A DNA stretch of 61,215 bases from positions 1-61,215 of the forward strand of contig CAJFVX010000002.1 in the NCBI GenBank assembly GCA_904420585.1, read 5' to 3'. Of the stretch, positions 16,446 to 25,879 are shown in pieces. The stretch is from Candidatus Howiella intestinavium. GTDB lineage: Bacteria > Bacillota > Clostridia > Oscillospirales > Acutalibacteraceae. The position numbers were made by a program, and so were the translations under genes. How positions within the stretch are numbered: position 1 is the stretch's first letter; each line of letters opens with the position of its first letter. The notes beneath the pieces were generated by a model. The model made no database searches. It was not told the DNA's origin and was given only the letters and a program-made list of their open reading frames with translations.

Positions 16446-17876
16446 ATGGAATCAGTCTGGACACAGTCCTGTGAAATCGGGAAGCGGGAACCCCTGCTGG
16501 GAAACCAAAGGACGGAAGCAGCGGTAATCGGCGCGGGTATGACCGGCCTGCTGACGGCCTATCTGCTGCGGGAAGCCGGGTTGCAGGTCGTGGTATTGGA
16601 GGCCGGCCGCATGGCTGGCGGGCAGACCGGCGGCACCACCGCCAAGCTTACAAGCCAGCACGGGCTTTTGTATCACCAGCTCATCCTGGACCTGGGGGAA
16701 GAAGACGCAGCCCTGTACGCCGAGGCCAACGAAAAGGCCATAGAAGCCTGCCGGGATATCATACAAAAACGCAATATCGCCTGCGATTTTACCGACACCT
16801 TTTCCTGCGTCTATTCCGACCACCGGGAAAAGCTGGAGGCGGAAGTACAGGCTGCCGCAAGACTGGGGCTTCCGGCGTCTTTTGTGAAAGATATCCCCTT
16901 CCCCACTCCGGCCGCCGGTGCAGTCCGATTTGAAAACCAGGCCCAATTCCACCCGCTGCGGTTTTTAAAAGCCCTGTCAGAGGGCTTGACCGTCTACGAG
17001 GAAACCCCTGTCCGCGCAGTGGAAGGCCACCGCATCCAGACCGATCGGGGAGAGGTGAAGGCGCAGTATATTATTTTTGCCTGCCACTTTCCCTTCGTCA
17101 ACTTTCCCGGCCTGTATTTTGCCAGGATGCACCAGGAACGCTCTTATGTGCTGGCCCTGCGGGATGCGCCGCCCATGGAAGGCATGTGGCTGGGGGCCGA
17201 CCAGCCGGCCTATTCCCTGCGCAGGTGGGGGGATATTCTCCTGTTTGGCGGCAGCGGCCACCGGACGGGGGAGAATACCGGCGGCGGCCGGTACGACGCG
17301 CTGCGGCAAAAGGCGAGGGAGTGGTTCCCCGGCGCCAGGGAGACGGCCCACTGGTCGGCCCAGGACTGCGTCACACCCGATCGCATCCCCTATATCGGGC
17401 GGTATACATCCGGTAAACCCTACTGGTATGTAGCCACCGGGTTTGGGAAATGGGGAATGAGCACCTCTATGGCAGCCGCCATGCTGCTGCGAGACGCCAT
17501 CTGCGGCAGGAAAAACCCTTGCGCCCGGGTCTTTTCCCCCGACCGGTTTCCGGCGCGGGGGGTGCCGAGAATCATGACCGAAACCGGCCAGGCGGTCAAA
17601 GGCCTGACCAGGCAGGTCTTACAGACACCGTCCATAACGGCGGAGGAACTGCCGGCCGGCCAGGGCGGCGTCGTCCTGCTGAACGGAAAGAAAGCGGGCG
17701 TCTACAAAGCAGAGGATGGAAAAATCCATGCGGTGGATATCCGCTGCCCGCATCTGGGATGCCAGCTGGAGTGGAATCCGGATGAAAAGAGCTGGGACTG
17801 CCCCTGCCACGGCTCCCGCTTTGACTACCGGGGCCGGTGGATAAACGGCCCCGCCCAAAAGGATATCCGCTTGTGA
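16446..17876 (+). CDS. FAD-dependent oxidoreductase with C-terminal Rieske domain
   Basis: This 476-residue fusion has an N-terminal DAO-type FAD domain (dinucleotide motif AVIGAGMTGLLTAYLL at about residues 27-42, and GGTTAKLTSQHG). It ends in a Rieske [2Fe-2S] domain with CPHLGC and CPCHGS ligands. Similar Firmicutes proteins of the YhfW type are known but their electron donor and substrate are unsettled. The ATG at 16446 with GGGAGGG upstream is preferred to the ATG at 16413, which lies close to the promoter. The gene is alone between its promoter and a bidirectional terminator. The segment after the second Cys-His pair is short, but the domain looks complete. Confidence 0.92.
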   Translation: MESVWTQSCEIGKREPLLGNQRTEAAVIGAGMTGLLTAYLLREAGLQVVVLEAGRMAGGQTGGTTAKLTSQHGLLYHQLILDLGEEDAALYAEANEKAIEACRDIIQKRNIACDFTDTFSCVYSDHREKLEAEVQAAARLGLPASFVKDIPFPTPAAGAVRFENQAQFHPLRFLKALSEGLTVYEETPVRAVEGHRIQTDRGEVKAQYIIFACHFPFVNFPGLYFARMHQERSYVLALRDAPPMEGMWLGADQPAYSLRRWGDILLFGGSGHRTGENTGGGRYDALRQKAREWFPGARETAHWSAQDCVTPDRIPYIGRYTSGKPYWYVATGFGKWGMSTSMAAAMLLRDAICGRKNPCARVFSPDRFPARGVPRIMTETGQAVKGLTRQVLQTPSITAEELPAGQGGVVLLNGKKAGVYKAEDGKIHAVDIRCPHLGCQLEWNPDEKSWDCPCHGSRFDYRGRWINGPAQKDIRL

Positions 17877-17902
17877 CCAACCTGTTTTGATTAAAAAGGC
17901 CA

Positions 17903-17940
17903 GCAAAAAAGGACATCGTTTTAAACGGTGTCCTTTTTGC
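17903..17940. terminator. Bidirectional terminator between convergent genes
   Basis: A long stem from 17903 to 17940 has A-rich and T-rich outer arms on both sides, so it can stop transcription from either direction. Confidence 0.85.
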
Positions 17941-17945
17941 TATGG

Positions 17946-19355
17946 TTACAGGGATTCACTTTGCAGAAGACATACTGTCTCCACATGGGCGGTACCGGGG
18001 AAAAGATCGGCAGGCGTAGCCTCTACAAGGCGGTAGCCGACAGCCGCAAGCTGTTTGCAGTCCCGGGCTAAAGTTGCCGGGTCACAGGAGACGTAGACCA
18101 CCCTTTCCGGCCGGAAGGTTTCCCCGATAAGCTGCAGCAGGTCGGGGGAACATCCCTTCCGGGGCGGATCCACCAGGATGACATCAGGGCGGATGCCCTC
18201 GGCCGCCAGCTGCCGGGCGGCTTCCGCCGCGTCGGCGCAGAGGAAACGGGCATTGAAGATGCCGTTTAACCGGGCGTTGCGCTCTGCATCCTCCACCGCC
18301 GCCGACACCACCTCCACCCCGATGACCTGTTTCGCCTGCCCGGCCATGGACAGGCCGATGGTGCCGGCGCCGCAGTACATGTCCAGCAGGATTTTCCCCT
18401 CCGGTTCGGCGTATTCCGCCGCTTTTTTATACAGCTTTTCGGCCATGTCCCGGTTGACCTGATAGAAGGAAAGGGGCGATATGCGAAACCGCAGGCCGCA
18501 CAGGATATCTTCCAGATGATCCGCCCCGAAAAGCACTGTGCAGGTTTTACCCAGCACCACGTTGGTATCCTCCCGGTTGTGGTTGAGCTGGACGCTGACC
18601 AACGCTTCGCCCACGGCCTGCCGGAGCAGCTCCACCAGCCGGTCGGGGGCGGGGACGCCGTCGCCGTTGATGACCAGGGCCGCCATGACCTGCCCGGTGG
18701 CAAAGGCCTTGCGCAGATAGATATGCCGCAGAAGCCCCTTCCCTGTTCGTTCGTCATAGATGCTGACGCCGGTTTCGGCCGCCCATTGCTCAATGGCCGG
18801 CAAGGCCGCCGTAAATTCCGGGGGCTGGAGCCGGCAGTTCCGGCAGTCCACAATCCGATGGCTGCGGGGGGCGTAAAATCCGATGGAGAGGCTATGCTCT
18901 GGGTTCAGCCGGGCTGCCCTGGTGCCAGTGACCCCCTCCACGGCCCCTACGGGATACTGGGCCTTGTTCCGGTATCCTGTCCGGGGGGCGGAGGTATCGG
19001 GGGCACACAGCAAATCCCGGGGCTCGATGGAAAAGCCGCCGATGCGCCGGAGAGCGTCGGCCACCCGCTGCCGCTTTATCCGCTTTTCTGCCTCGTACCC
19101 GATATAACGGAAAACGCAGCCGCCGCACCTGGGGAAGGCGGGACAGTCGATTTTCACCCGGTCGGGAGAGGGCCGCAGAATCTTCTCCAGGCGGCCGTAA
19201 GCCAGATTTTTCAGCACCTTGACTATGCGGACCCGCAATAGATCCCCTTCCGCCCCGCCGGGCACAAATACCGCCATGCCCTCATGCCGGCCCACGCCGC
19301 TGCCCTCGGCGGTGGTGCCGGTTATAGCCAGTTCTATAACATCGTTTTTCCGCAT
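17946..19355 (-). CDS. 23S rRNA (uracil-C5)-methyltransferase, RlmD/RlmCD type
   Basis: This 469-residue SAM-dependent enzyme of the RumA/TrmA group methylates C5 of specific uridines, in 23S rRNA for most members of this architecture. An N-terminal TRAM domain (about residues 1-60) is followed by Fe-S cluster cysteines in DCPAFPRCGGC. The Rossmann motif reads LLDMYCGAGTIGLSM, and near the C-terminus are VDPPRKGC and the catalytic Cys in YVSCDPATLARD. The start at 19355 has AGGAGG upstream; the open frame continues to 19505 but passes through a good promoter. Firmicutes often have two paralogues, so the exact target uridine is not assigned. Confidence 0.93.
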   Translation of the reverse strand: MRKNDVIELAITGTTAEGSGVGRHEGMAVFVPGGAEGDLLRVRIVKVLKNLAYGRLEKILRPSPDRVKIDCPAFPRCGGCVFRYIGYEAEKRIKRQRVADALRRIGGFSIEPRDLLCAPDTSAPRTGYRNKAQYPVGAVEGVTGTRAARLNPEHSLSIGFYAPRSHRIVDCRNCRLQPPEFTAALPAIEQWAAETGVSIYDERTGKGLLRHIYLRKAFATGQVMAALVINGDGVPAPDRLVELLRQAVGEALVSVQLNHNREDTNVVLGKTCTVLFGADHLEDILCGLRFRISPLSFYQVNRDMAEKLYKKAAEYAEPEGKILLDMYCGAGTIGLSMAGQAKQVIGVEVVSAAVEDAERNARLNGIFNARFLCADAAEAARQLAAEGIRPDVILVDPPRKGCSPDLLQLIGETFRPERVVYVSCDPATLARDCKQLAAVGYRLVEATPADLFPGTAHVETVCLLQSESL

Positions 19356-19392
19356 ATACTTCCTCCTGTTTGGGATGGACACTTTTGTTTCT

Positions 19393-19421
19393 ATCATAGC
19401 ATGTCCCCCGCCCCATGGCAA
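19393..19421 (-). promoter_or_regulatory. Promoter of the rRNA methyltransferase gene
   Basis: On the minus strand TTGCCA (19421-19416), a 17-base spacer and TATGAT (19398-19393) lie 38 bases upstream of the start codon. Confidence 0.75.
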
Positions 19422-19503
19422 GGGAGCAGCCATGCGCCGCATCGATTTTCCCTTACGGAAAACGCGTTTACCCCGCGTATTTCTTTTCATCTTGCCGCCA
19501 AGC

Positions 19504-19531
19504 AAAAGGCCTGTCCGAAGACAGGCCTTTT
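19504..19531 (-). terminator. Terminator of glnS
   Basis: A perfect 12-bp stem (19504-19515 with 19520-19531) around a CGAA/TTCG tetraloop ends in TTTT on the minus strand. It lies 28 bases after the glnS stop. Confidence 0.88.
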
Positions 19532-19559
19532 CTATGCCGCCGGTCGATACCGGCCGTTC

Positions 19560-21257
19560 TTATTTTTTCGGCTTAAAGGAATCCTTTAAGGATACCGTCC
19601 GGTTGAAAACCGGCTTTTCGGGGGTGGAATCGGGGTCGGCGCAGAAGTAGCCCTGCCGCATGAACTGGAAGGTATCCCCGGCCTTGGCCGCCGCCACGGC
19701 CGGCTCCAGCTTACAGCCGGTCAGCACCACAAGGGACTCGGGATTCAGGTTGTCGGCAAAGCTGGACACGCCCTCCTCATCCGAGGGATTGTCCACATTG
19801 AACAGCCGGTCGTACAGCCGCACTTCCCCGTCCACGGCGTGGGCGGCCGAAACCCAGTGGAGGGTTCCCTTGACCTTCCGGCCGTCGGGGGCGTTGCCGC
19901 CGAAGCTCTCGGGGTCGTAGGTGCAGTGCACCGCCGTGACATTGCCCTGCGCGTCCGTCTCGGCCGAGGCAAACTGCACAAGATAGGCCCCCTTCAGCCG
20001 CACTTCCCTGCCGGGGGCCAGCCGGAAGTACTTGGGGATGGGCTCCAGCATAAAGTCGTCCTGCTCGATGTAGATCTCCCGGGAGAAGCTGACCTTCCGC
20101 TTGCCCTTCTCGGGCTGGTTGGGATTGACTTCCACCTCGATTTCCTCCACCTTGTCGGCAGGGTAGTTATCGATAATCACCTTTAAAGGCCGCAGCACAG
20201 CCATGGCCCGGTCGGCATGCAGGTTCAGGTGGTCCCGTACGCAGGATTCCAGCAGGGCGTAGTCGATGACGCTGTAGGCCTTGGACACGCCGATTTTCTC
20301 GCAGAAGGCCCGGATGGCCTCGGGGGGATAGCCCCGCCGGCGCATGCCGCCTAGGGTGGCCATACGGGGGTCGTCCCAGCCGCTTACCAGGCCGTCGTTC
20401 ACCAGCTTTAAACACTTGCGCTTGCTGGTCAGGGTGTATCCCACGTTCATGCGGGCAAATTCAATCTGCCGGGGAGGATGGGGGATGTTCAGAACCTCCA
20501 GGAACCAGTTGTACAAGGGCCGGTGGTTCTCAAACTCCAGAGAGCACAGGGAGTGGGTGACCCCTTCCTTGGCGTCCGACAGGGGATGGGCGAAATCGTA
20601 CATGGGGTATACGCACCACTTGTCCCCCGTCCGGTGGTGGCTGGCCTTCATGACCCGGTAGATAACCGGATCCCGCATGTTCATGTTGGGGGAGGCCATA
20701 TCGATTTTGGCCCGCAGGGTATGCTGGCCCTCCTCGAACTCCCCGGCCGTCATCCGGCGGAAGAGATCCAGGTTTTCCTCCACCGAACGATTCCGCCATG
20801 GACTTTCCTTCCCCGGCTCGGTCAGGGTGCCCCGGTAGGCCCGCATCTCCTCGGCCGACAGGTCGTCCACATAGGCCAAACCCTTTTCAATCAGCTTGAC
20901 GGCGCATTCGTAGAGAAAATCGAAGTAGTCCGACGCGTAATAGACATTGTCCCAGTGAAAGCCCAGCCACTTGATGTCCTCTTCAATGGCGTCTACATAC
21001 TCGGTGTCTTCCTTAACCGGGTTGGTATCGTCAAACCGCAGGTTGCAGCTGCCGCCGTACTTCTCAGCCGTGCCGAAATCGATGCAGATGGCCTTTGCGT
21101 GGCCGATGTGCAGATAGCCGTTGGGCTCGGGGGGGAAACGGGTCTGGACGTGGTCGTAGACCCCTTCCTTTAAATCCTCATCGATGAAATCATGAATAAA
21201 ATTGGAAGGCCCTGCGGCCTCGGTTTCGGCCCCAGCGACGGTGTTTTTCTCGTCCAT
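19560..21257 (-). CDS. glnS: Glutaminyl-tRNA synthetase
   Basis: This 565-residue class Ib synthetase charges tRNA-Gln directly with glutamine. It has the HIGH-type motif [12 protein letters not shown] at about residue 47. The KMSKS-type loop is LTSKRKC. A GlnRS anticodon-binding beta-barrel region follows. The glnS gene is 33 bases downstream of gltX on the same strand, so the two are cotranscribed. Most Firmicutes lack GlnRS and use Glu-tRNA(Gln) amidation by GatCAB; GlnRS in bacteria is generally thought to have arrived by transfer. Whether gatCAB also exists cannot be seen here. The start at 21257 has GAGGAG upstream. Confidence 0.95.
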   Translation of the reverse strand: MDEKNTVAGAETEAAGPSNFIHDFIDEDLKEGVYDHVQTRFPPEPNGYLHIGHAKAICIDFGTAEKYGGSCNLRFDDTNPVKEDTEYVDAIEEDIKWLGFHWDNVYYASDYFDFLYECAVKLIEKGLAYVDDLSAEEMRAYRGTLTEPGKESPWRNRSVEENLDLFRRMTAGEFEEGQHTLRAKIDMASPNMNMRDPVIYRVMKASHHRTGDKWCVYPMYDFAHPLSDAKEGVTHSLCSLEFENHRPLYNWFLEVLNIPHPPRQIEFARMNVGYTLTSKRKCLKLVNDGLVSGWDDPRMATLGGMRRRGYPPEAIRAFCEKIGVSKAYSVIDYALLESCVRDHLNLHADRAMAVLRPLKVIIDNYPADKVEEIEVEVNPNQPEKGKRKVSFSREIYIEQDDFMLEPIPKYFRLAPGREVRLKGAYLVQFASAETDAQGNVTAVHCTYDPESFGGNAPDGRKVKGTLHWVSAAHAVDGEVRLYDRLFNVDNPSDEEGVSSFADNLNPESLVVLTGCKLEPAVAAAKAGDTFQFMRQGYFCADPDSTPEKPVFNRTVSLKDSFKPKK

Positions 21258-21290
21258 TTCTCCAGCTCCTCTATGGTAAAATTGCTTATC

Positions 21291-22949
21291 TTATGCCTGC
21301 CAGGCCGCCTTTGCGGCCTCCATGCGCGCCATGCAGCGCTCTTTCCCCAGCAGCTGCATAATGCTGCACAAATCGGGGGTATTCCGCCGGCCGGTGACGG
21401 CAATGCGGATAACCGTGCTCACGTCGCCGGCGTGGCCCTTATAGGCCGCCGGGTTCTTTTTGTATTCCTTGACCTCCGGCGAAAAGCCGATGCCGGGACA
21501 GATGTCCTTTATCTTCTGGAACCAGGCTTCCCGCCCGTCGGCCGGGTCGTACACCGGCATGTAGGCGGTCAGGGCAGCCGCCGCGTCGGCAGCGGACAGG
21601 TTTTCGGGCAGTTCGAAGCAGGGGGTGTAAAGCCCGTCGAAGAAGTAGGCCGCGTAAGTCTTGGCCTCATCCCACTTGGCGATGTCCTTGCGGGGCTTGG
21701 GGCAGTCCCGGTCGATGGAGAAAATCGCCTTGGTATAGGCCGGGTCGGCCGCAAGCAGGTCGTAGAATGCCGGGTCGAAGTCCCTGGCCCAGCCGATGAT
21801 TTCCCCCGTCACCCGGTCGGCGTCCATGAGGGAAATATAATTCTTGCTCACATCCCGCAGCTTGTTCAAATCGAACAGAGCGCCGGATACGCTCATTTTC
21901 TTGAGATTGAATTTGAAGGCGTTCAAGTCCGCCGTCTTGTTGGCCCGCCGCCAGTCCTCAAAGTCCGAGCTGGCCACGGTCATAAGATACTCGATGACCG
22001 CCTCAGGGGGATAGCCCGCCTCGATGTAGTACCGCACGGCGGCCTCCGGGTCCTTGCGCTTGGAGAGTTTCCGCCGGCCGCCGTTTTCCTCCTTCATAAT
22101 GGGAGCCACGTGGGCGTATTTAGGCGGCTTCCAGCCCAGCAGCCGGAAAAGCTGCAGGTGCTTGGGGGTGGAGGAAATCCATTCGTCCCCCCGGATGACG
22201 TGGGTGGTGCGCATGAGATGGTCGTCCACCACATGGGCAAAATGATAGGTAGGGATGCCGTCCGACTTAAGGATGACAAAGTCCTCGTCATTCTCGGGCA
22301 GCTGGATTTTCCCCTTGATACCGTCGTCAAAGGTCACCCGGTTTTCCTCGCTGCCCGGGGAGCGCAGGCGGACGACAAACTTTTCCCCCGCCTCTACCCG
22401 TTTTTTGACCTCTTCATAGGCCATATCCCGGCAGCGGGCCCATTTTCCGTGGTAGCCGGTGCGGATTTTCCCCGCCTCCTGCTCCTCCCGGATGGCGGCC
22501 AGCTCCTCCTCGGTGCAGAAGCAGGGATAGGCCAGGCCCTGCTTTATCAATTCCTTGGCAAAGCAGCGATAGATGGGACCCCGCTTGCTCTGCTGGTAGG
22601 GGCCATAGGCCCCCTCCTCCCGACCGGCTTCCACAAAGCCCTCGTCGATGGTGACGCCGAAGCGGGTAAGGCCGCCCACAATGTCGGCGATGCCGCCCTC
22701 CACTTCCCGCTTTTTGTCGGTATCCTCAATGCGCAGGTAGAATACGCCGCCGGTGGTGGCGGCCACCCGCTTGTTGCACATGGCCGTGAACAGCACACCC
22801 AGATGCAGGTAGCCCGTGGGGCTGGGGGCAATCCGGGTCACCCGGGCCCCCTCCGGCAGGCCGCGGGGGGGATACAGGGCCTCGTAGTCCGCCGGGGACT
22901 TGTCCACATCCGGCAGCAGCAGGTCGGCCAGTTTATCATAGTTTTCCAT
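21291..22949 (-). CDS. gltX: Glutamyl-tRNA synthetase
   Basis: This 552-residue GluRS charges tRNA-Glu. The HIGH-type motif is PSPTGYLHLG at about residue 45 and the KMSKS loop is KLSKRKDP. Its ~550-residue length is longer than the common ~480-residue bacterial GluRS. An extension of about 40 residues precedes the HIGH motif. The ATG at 22949 is chosen because the AAGGAG ribosome site lies 11 bases upstream; the GTG at 22961 would overlap that site. It is the first gene of a gltX-glnS operon with a promoter at 23018-23046. No T-box leader was seen. Confidence 0.94.
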   Translation of the reverse strand: MENYDKLADLLLPDVDKSPADYEALYPPRGLPEGARVTRIAPSPTGYLHLGVLFTAMCNKRVAATTGGVFYLRIEDTDKKREVEGGIADIVGGLTRFGVTIDEGFVEAGREEGAYGPYQQSKRGPIYRCFAKELIKQGLAYPCFCTEEELAAIREEQEAGKIRTGYHGKWARCRDMAYEEVKKRVEAGEKFVVRLRSPGSEENRVTFDDGIKGKIQLPENDEDFVILKSDGIPTYHFAHVVDDHLMRTTHVIRGDEWISSTPKHLQLFRLLGWKPPKYAHVAPIMKEENGGRRKLSKRKDPEAAVRYYIEAGYPPEAVIEYLMTVASSDFEDWRRANKTADLNAFKFNLKKMSVSGALFDLNKLRDVSKNYISLMDADRVTGEIIGWARDFDPAFYDLLAADPAYTKAIFSIDRDCPKPRKDIAKWDEAKTYAAYFFDGLYTPCFELPENLSAADAAAALTAYMPVYDPADGREAWFQKIKDICPGIGFSPEVKEYKKNPAAYKGHAGDVSTVIRIAVTGRRNTPDLCSIMQLLGKERCMARMEAAKAAWQA

Positions 22950-23017
22950 GGGATGGAACACTCCTTATATTGGGAAGTATGCCCGGCCGGCGGCCGGCCA
23001 TGAAAATCTTACCTTAT

Positions 23018-23046
23018 ATTATGGCAGAAATCCCGCCCTATTACAA
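23018..23046 (-). promoter_or_regulatory. Promoter of gltX-glnS
   Basis: On the minus strand TTGTAA (23046-23041), a 17-base spacer and CATAAT (23023-23018) lie about 70 bases before the gltX start. Confidence 0.65.
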
Positions 23047-23100
23047 CTCTTTTTTTGCCTTTTTCGGCTGGATTTGCGGCATAGTAGACGGCAGCATGTA

Positions 23101-23139
23101 GAAAGCCTCTCTTTATGCCTATGGCAAAGAGAGGCTTTC
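23101..23139 (-). terminator. Terminator hairpin after the DUF4190-type gene
   Basis: A perfect 14-bp stem (23101-23114 with 23126-23139) carries TTTC at its minus-strand end. The T-tail is weak. Confidence 0.6.
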
Positions 23140-23171
23140 CTTCTAAATGTGATCCAATCAAACAATAAATT

Positions 23172-23936
23172 TTAATAATAATAAGAATAATAGGAGGCGC
23201 GGAAAATATCATCTAAAGCTTTACCGGTAGAAATAAATACAATCGTGATGATAATACCTGCCACCAGCCCAACAAAGCCAAGAATAATACCTGCCAAGGC
23301 CATTCCGTCCTTGGTGGTTCCCTTGGAACGGGAAACAAAGCCGAATACAATACCCAAGATGGACGCAATACCGCCGCCGCAGCAAACCAGGCCGATGATA
23401 CCCAGCACCAAAGCGGCGATGGCCATACCATCCCCCGGCGCTTTTTCGGGCATAGGCGGCACATTATAGGGCACGTATCCCGGCTGAGGCGGCTGGGGCG
23501 TATAGGGCGGCGGGGTCTGGCCGCCTACAGGAGGCTGATACCCAACCGCCGGGGGCTGCTGGCCGAAATTCGGATGGGGCTGGCCGTTATAACCCGCCTG
23601 CCCGTTAAAGCCGGTCTGCCCGCCTGCAGGGGCCTGGTAACCGCCGACCGGAGGCTGCTGCCCGGTTACGGGCGGCTGGGGCGTATAGGGCGGCTGCCCG
23701 GCGCTGGAACCGCCGGACATGGGCGGCTGAGGCCGGGATGCATAAATCGGCTGCTGGGGCGAAGCCGGTTCCGGTGGGGCCGGGGGTACGGTCGGTGCGG
23801 CCGGCTCTACAGGGGCCGCAGGTTCCGCCGGTGCGGCCGGCTGTTCCGGCGCCCTGTCCGCTCCGCCGGCGGTGGGATCCGGCGGGGCTACGGGCTCCCA
23901 ACCGGAAGAACCATCAAAGCGGTTGTTCTCATCCAT
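23172..23936 (-). CDS. Pro/Gly-rich membrane protein, DUF4190-like
   Basis: This protein of about 254 residues has a long low-complexity N-terminal two-thirds made of P, A, G, Q and Y (PPYTPQPP and GYQAPAGGQ-like units). It ends in a compact membrane domain with two hydrophobic helices separated by a short polar loop (FVSRSKGTTKDGMA), the DUF4190 pattern. The extreme C-terminus is Tyr-rich (YYSYYY). Such proteins are common in Firmicutes and Actinobacteria, with no fixed function; the Pro-rich tail is expected to be cytoplasmic. The ATG at 23936 fits the GAAAGG ribosome site. It is monocistronic as far as can be seen. Confidence 0.8.
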   Translation of the reverse strand: MDENNRFDGSSGWEPVAPPDPTAGGADRAPEQPAAPAEPAAPVEPAAPTVPPAPPEPASPQQPIYASRPQPPMSGGSSAGQPPYTPQPPVTGQQPPVGGYQAPAGGQTGFNGQAGYNGQPHPNFGQQPPAVGYQPPVGGQTPPPYTPQPPQPGYVPYNVPPMPEKAPGDGMAIAALVLGIIGLVCCGGGIASILGIVFGFVSRSKGTTKDGMALAGIILGFVGLVAGIIITIVFISTGKALDDIFRASYYSYYY

Positions 23937-24088
23937 ACAAAACACACCTTTCTTTTCCTTTATAGGTCAAAAAGCACCATATATCCAATTTCAGTATAAA
24001 GGAGCCGGGGAAAAAGTGCAAGGCTTTTTCTCCGGCGGCTTAAAAATTCCTCTGTTTCCTTTATTACCCTATGCGGCCGGGATCCGGT

Positions 24089-25879
24089 TTATTCCGCCGC
24101 GGCAAACTGGCTTTGATACAGCCGGGCGTAGAAACCGTCCTTTTCCAGCAGTTCCCGGTGGTTCCCCTGCTCCACCACATGTCCCTCGTTCATGACGATG
24201 ATGAGGTCGGCGTCCCGGATGGTGGACAGCCGGTGGGCGATGACAAAGCTGGTGCGCCCCCGGGCCAGCTTGGCAAAGGCCCGGGTGACCCGCTGCTCGG
24301 TCAGGGTGTCGATGGAGGAGGTGGCCTCGTCCAGCACCAGGATGTCCGGGTCGGAGAGCATGGCCCGGGCGATGGTCAGCAGCTGCCGCTGGCCGGCCGA
24401 CAGGCTCCCCCCCGCCGTATCCAGCACCGTGTCATACCCCTGGGGCAGCCGCTTGATAAAGCTGTGGGCATGGGCGGCCTTGGCGGCGGCCACTACCTCT
24501 TCCTTCGTGGCGTCCGGCCGGGCGTAGGCGATATTCTCCCGCACCGTGCCCCCGAACAGCCAGGTATCCTGCAGCACCATGCCGATGCGCCGGCGGAGGC
24601 TGGAACGGGTGATCTCCCGGATGTCCCGCTCCCGGAAGGGGGCGCCGGCGGCATCCACCCCGTCCACCAATATGGCCCCGGCGTCCACATCATAAAAGCG
24701 CATAATCAGGTTGACCAGGGTAGTCTTGCCCGCCCCGGTAGGTCCTACGATGGCCACCCGCATACCGGGCTCCACCTGTAAGCTGAAATCCCCGATTAAG
24801 GGGCGCTGGGGCAGATAGGCAAAATCCACGCCGGCAAACCGCACCCGCCCGGTGAGGCTGGCGGCCTCCAGGGCCTCCGGCCCGTCGGGGGACTCGGGAG
24901 GCGTCTCCATAAGCTCCAGCACCCGGATGGTGGCCGCCCAGGCCGCCATAATCTGGGTTACGATGGCGGTCAGCTGGTTAAAGGGCCGGGCGAACTGGTT
25001 GGAGTAAATGATAAAGCTGGAGATGCTGCCGGCCGACAGCCCGCTGACCGCGCCGCCCACCACGCCCACGGCGATGTAGGCCAGGTAGTTGACAAACCGG
25101 GTGGTGGGGTTGGTGAGGGAGCTGGCAAACTGGGCCTTCTGGCCGGCGGTGTACAGCCGGCCGTTGATTTCGGCAAACCGGTCGGCCGCCCGGTCCTCAT
25201 AGGAATAGGCCTTGACCGTCCGCACGCCCCCCACCATTTCCTCCACAAGCCCTCCCAGCTCGCCGGTCAGGGCCTGCTGGGCCTTGAAATGCTTATTGGA
25301 AAGCCGGGTCACCGTCCGGGCCACGAAAAAGGTGATGGAGGTCACCAGCAGCACCACCAGGGTCACCACCGGGCTGATGTAGAGCATAAAGCCCAGGGTG
25401 CCCAGAATGGTCACCGCGCCGGTGAGCAGCTGGGTGATGCCGTCTACCAGGCCGTCGGCGATGGCCGTGGCGTCGTTGACAAAGCGGCTGATGACGTCGC
25501 CGCTGGCCGAGCGGTCGTAATAGGACAGGGGCAGCTTCATAAGCCGGTCGTCCGCATCGGCCCGGATGGCCCGCACCATCCGGTGGGCGCAGGCGTAGGA
25601 CAGGTAGCTGACCAGATACTGAAAAACCGAAAAGAACACATACAGGACGCCTAAGGCGACAAGATACCCGAGGATGGCCCCGTAGTCCACCTGTCCCGGC
25701 CCCACGATGTGGTCGATGGCCCGGCCGGTAAGGAAGGGGCCTACAATTTCCATCCCCGAGGCCAGCACGGCGCAGACGGCCGCCACGGCCAATCCTTTTT
25801 TCTGCCCGCCGGCGTACCGCAGCAGGGTCCTCAGGGCCGAAGCCCCCTTGCGGGGCGGCAGCTTTTCCTTTTTAGGCAT
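24089..25879 (-). CDS. ABC exporter half-transporter (canonical ATP site)
   Basis: This 596-residue type IV half-transporter has six N-terminal membrane helices (to about residue 320) followed by an ATPase. Its motifs are Walker A GPTGAGKTT, a modified signature LSAGQRQ, Walker B ILVLDEATSSID with the catalytic Glu, and H-loop VIAHRLS. It pairs with the gene just upstream, whose last 8 bases it overlaps (ATGCCTAA). A strong AAGGAGG precedes the ATG at 25879. The pair resembles heterodimeric exporters such as TM287/288 or BmrCD, which pump drugs, lipids or peptides. The substrate is not predictable. Confidence 0.93.
   Translation of the reverse strand: MPKKEKLPPRKGASALRTLLRYAGGQKKGLAVAAVCAVLASGMEIVGPFLTGRAIDHIVGPGQVDYGAILGYLVALGVLYVFFSVFQYLVSYLSYACAHRMVRAIRADADDRLMKLPLSYYDRSASGDVISRFVNDATAIADGLVDGITQLLTGAVTILGTLGFMLYISPVVTLVVLLVTSITFFVARTVTRLSNKHFKAQQALTGELGGLVEEMVGGVRTVKAYSYEDRAADRFAEINGRLYTAGQKAQFASSLTNPTTRFVNYLAYIAVGVVGGAVSGLSAGSISSFIIYSNQFARPFNQLTAIVTQIMAAWAATIRVLELMETPPESPDGPEALEAASLTGRVRFAGVDFAYLPQRPLIGDFSLQVEPGMRVAIVGPTGAGKTTLVNLIMRFYDVDAGAILVDGVDAAGAPFRERDIREITRSSLRRRIGMVLQDTWLFGGTVRENIAYARPDATKEEVVAAAKAAHAHSFIKRLPQGYDTVLDTAGGSLSAGQRQLLTIARAMLSDPDILVLDEATSSIDTLTEQRVTRAFAKLARGRTSFVIAHRLSTIRDADLIIVMNEGHVVEQGNHRELLEKDGFYARLYQSQFAAAE

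Noticed and set aside
22950..23171. Possible T-box leader before gltX-glnS
   Set aside because: No specifier stem or T-box sequence was seen, and the promoter lies only about 70 bases upstream of the start.
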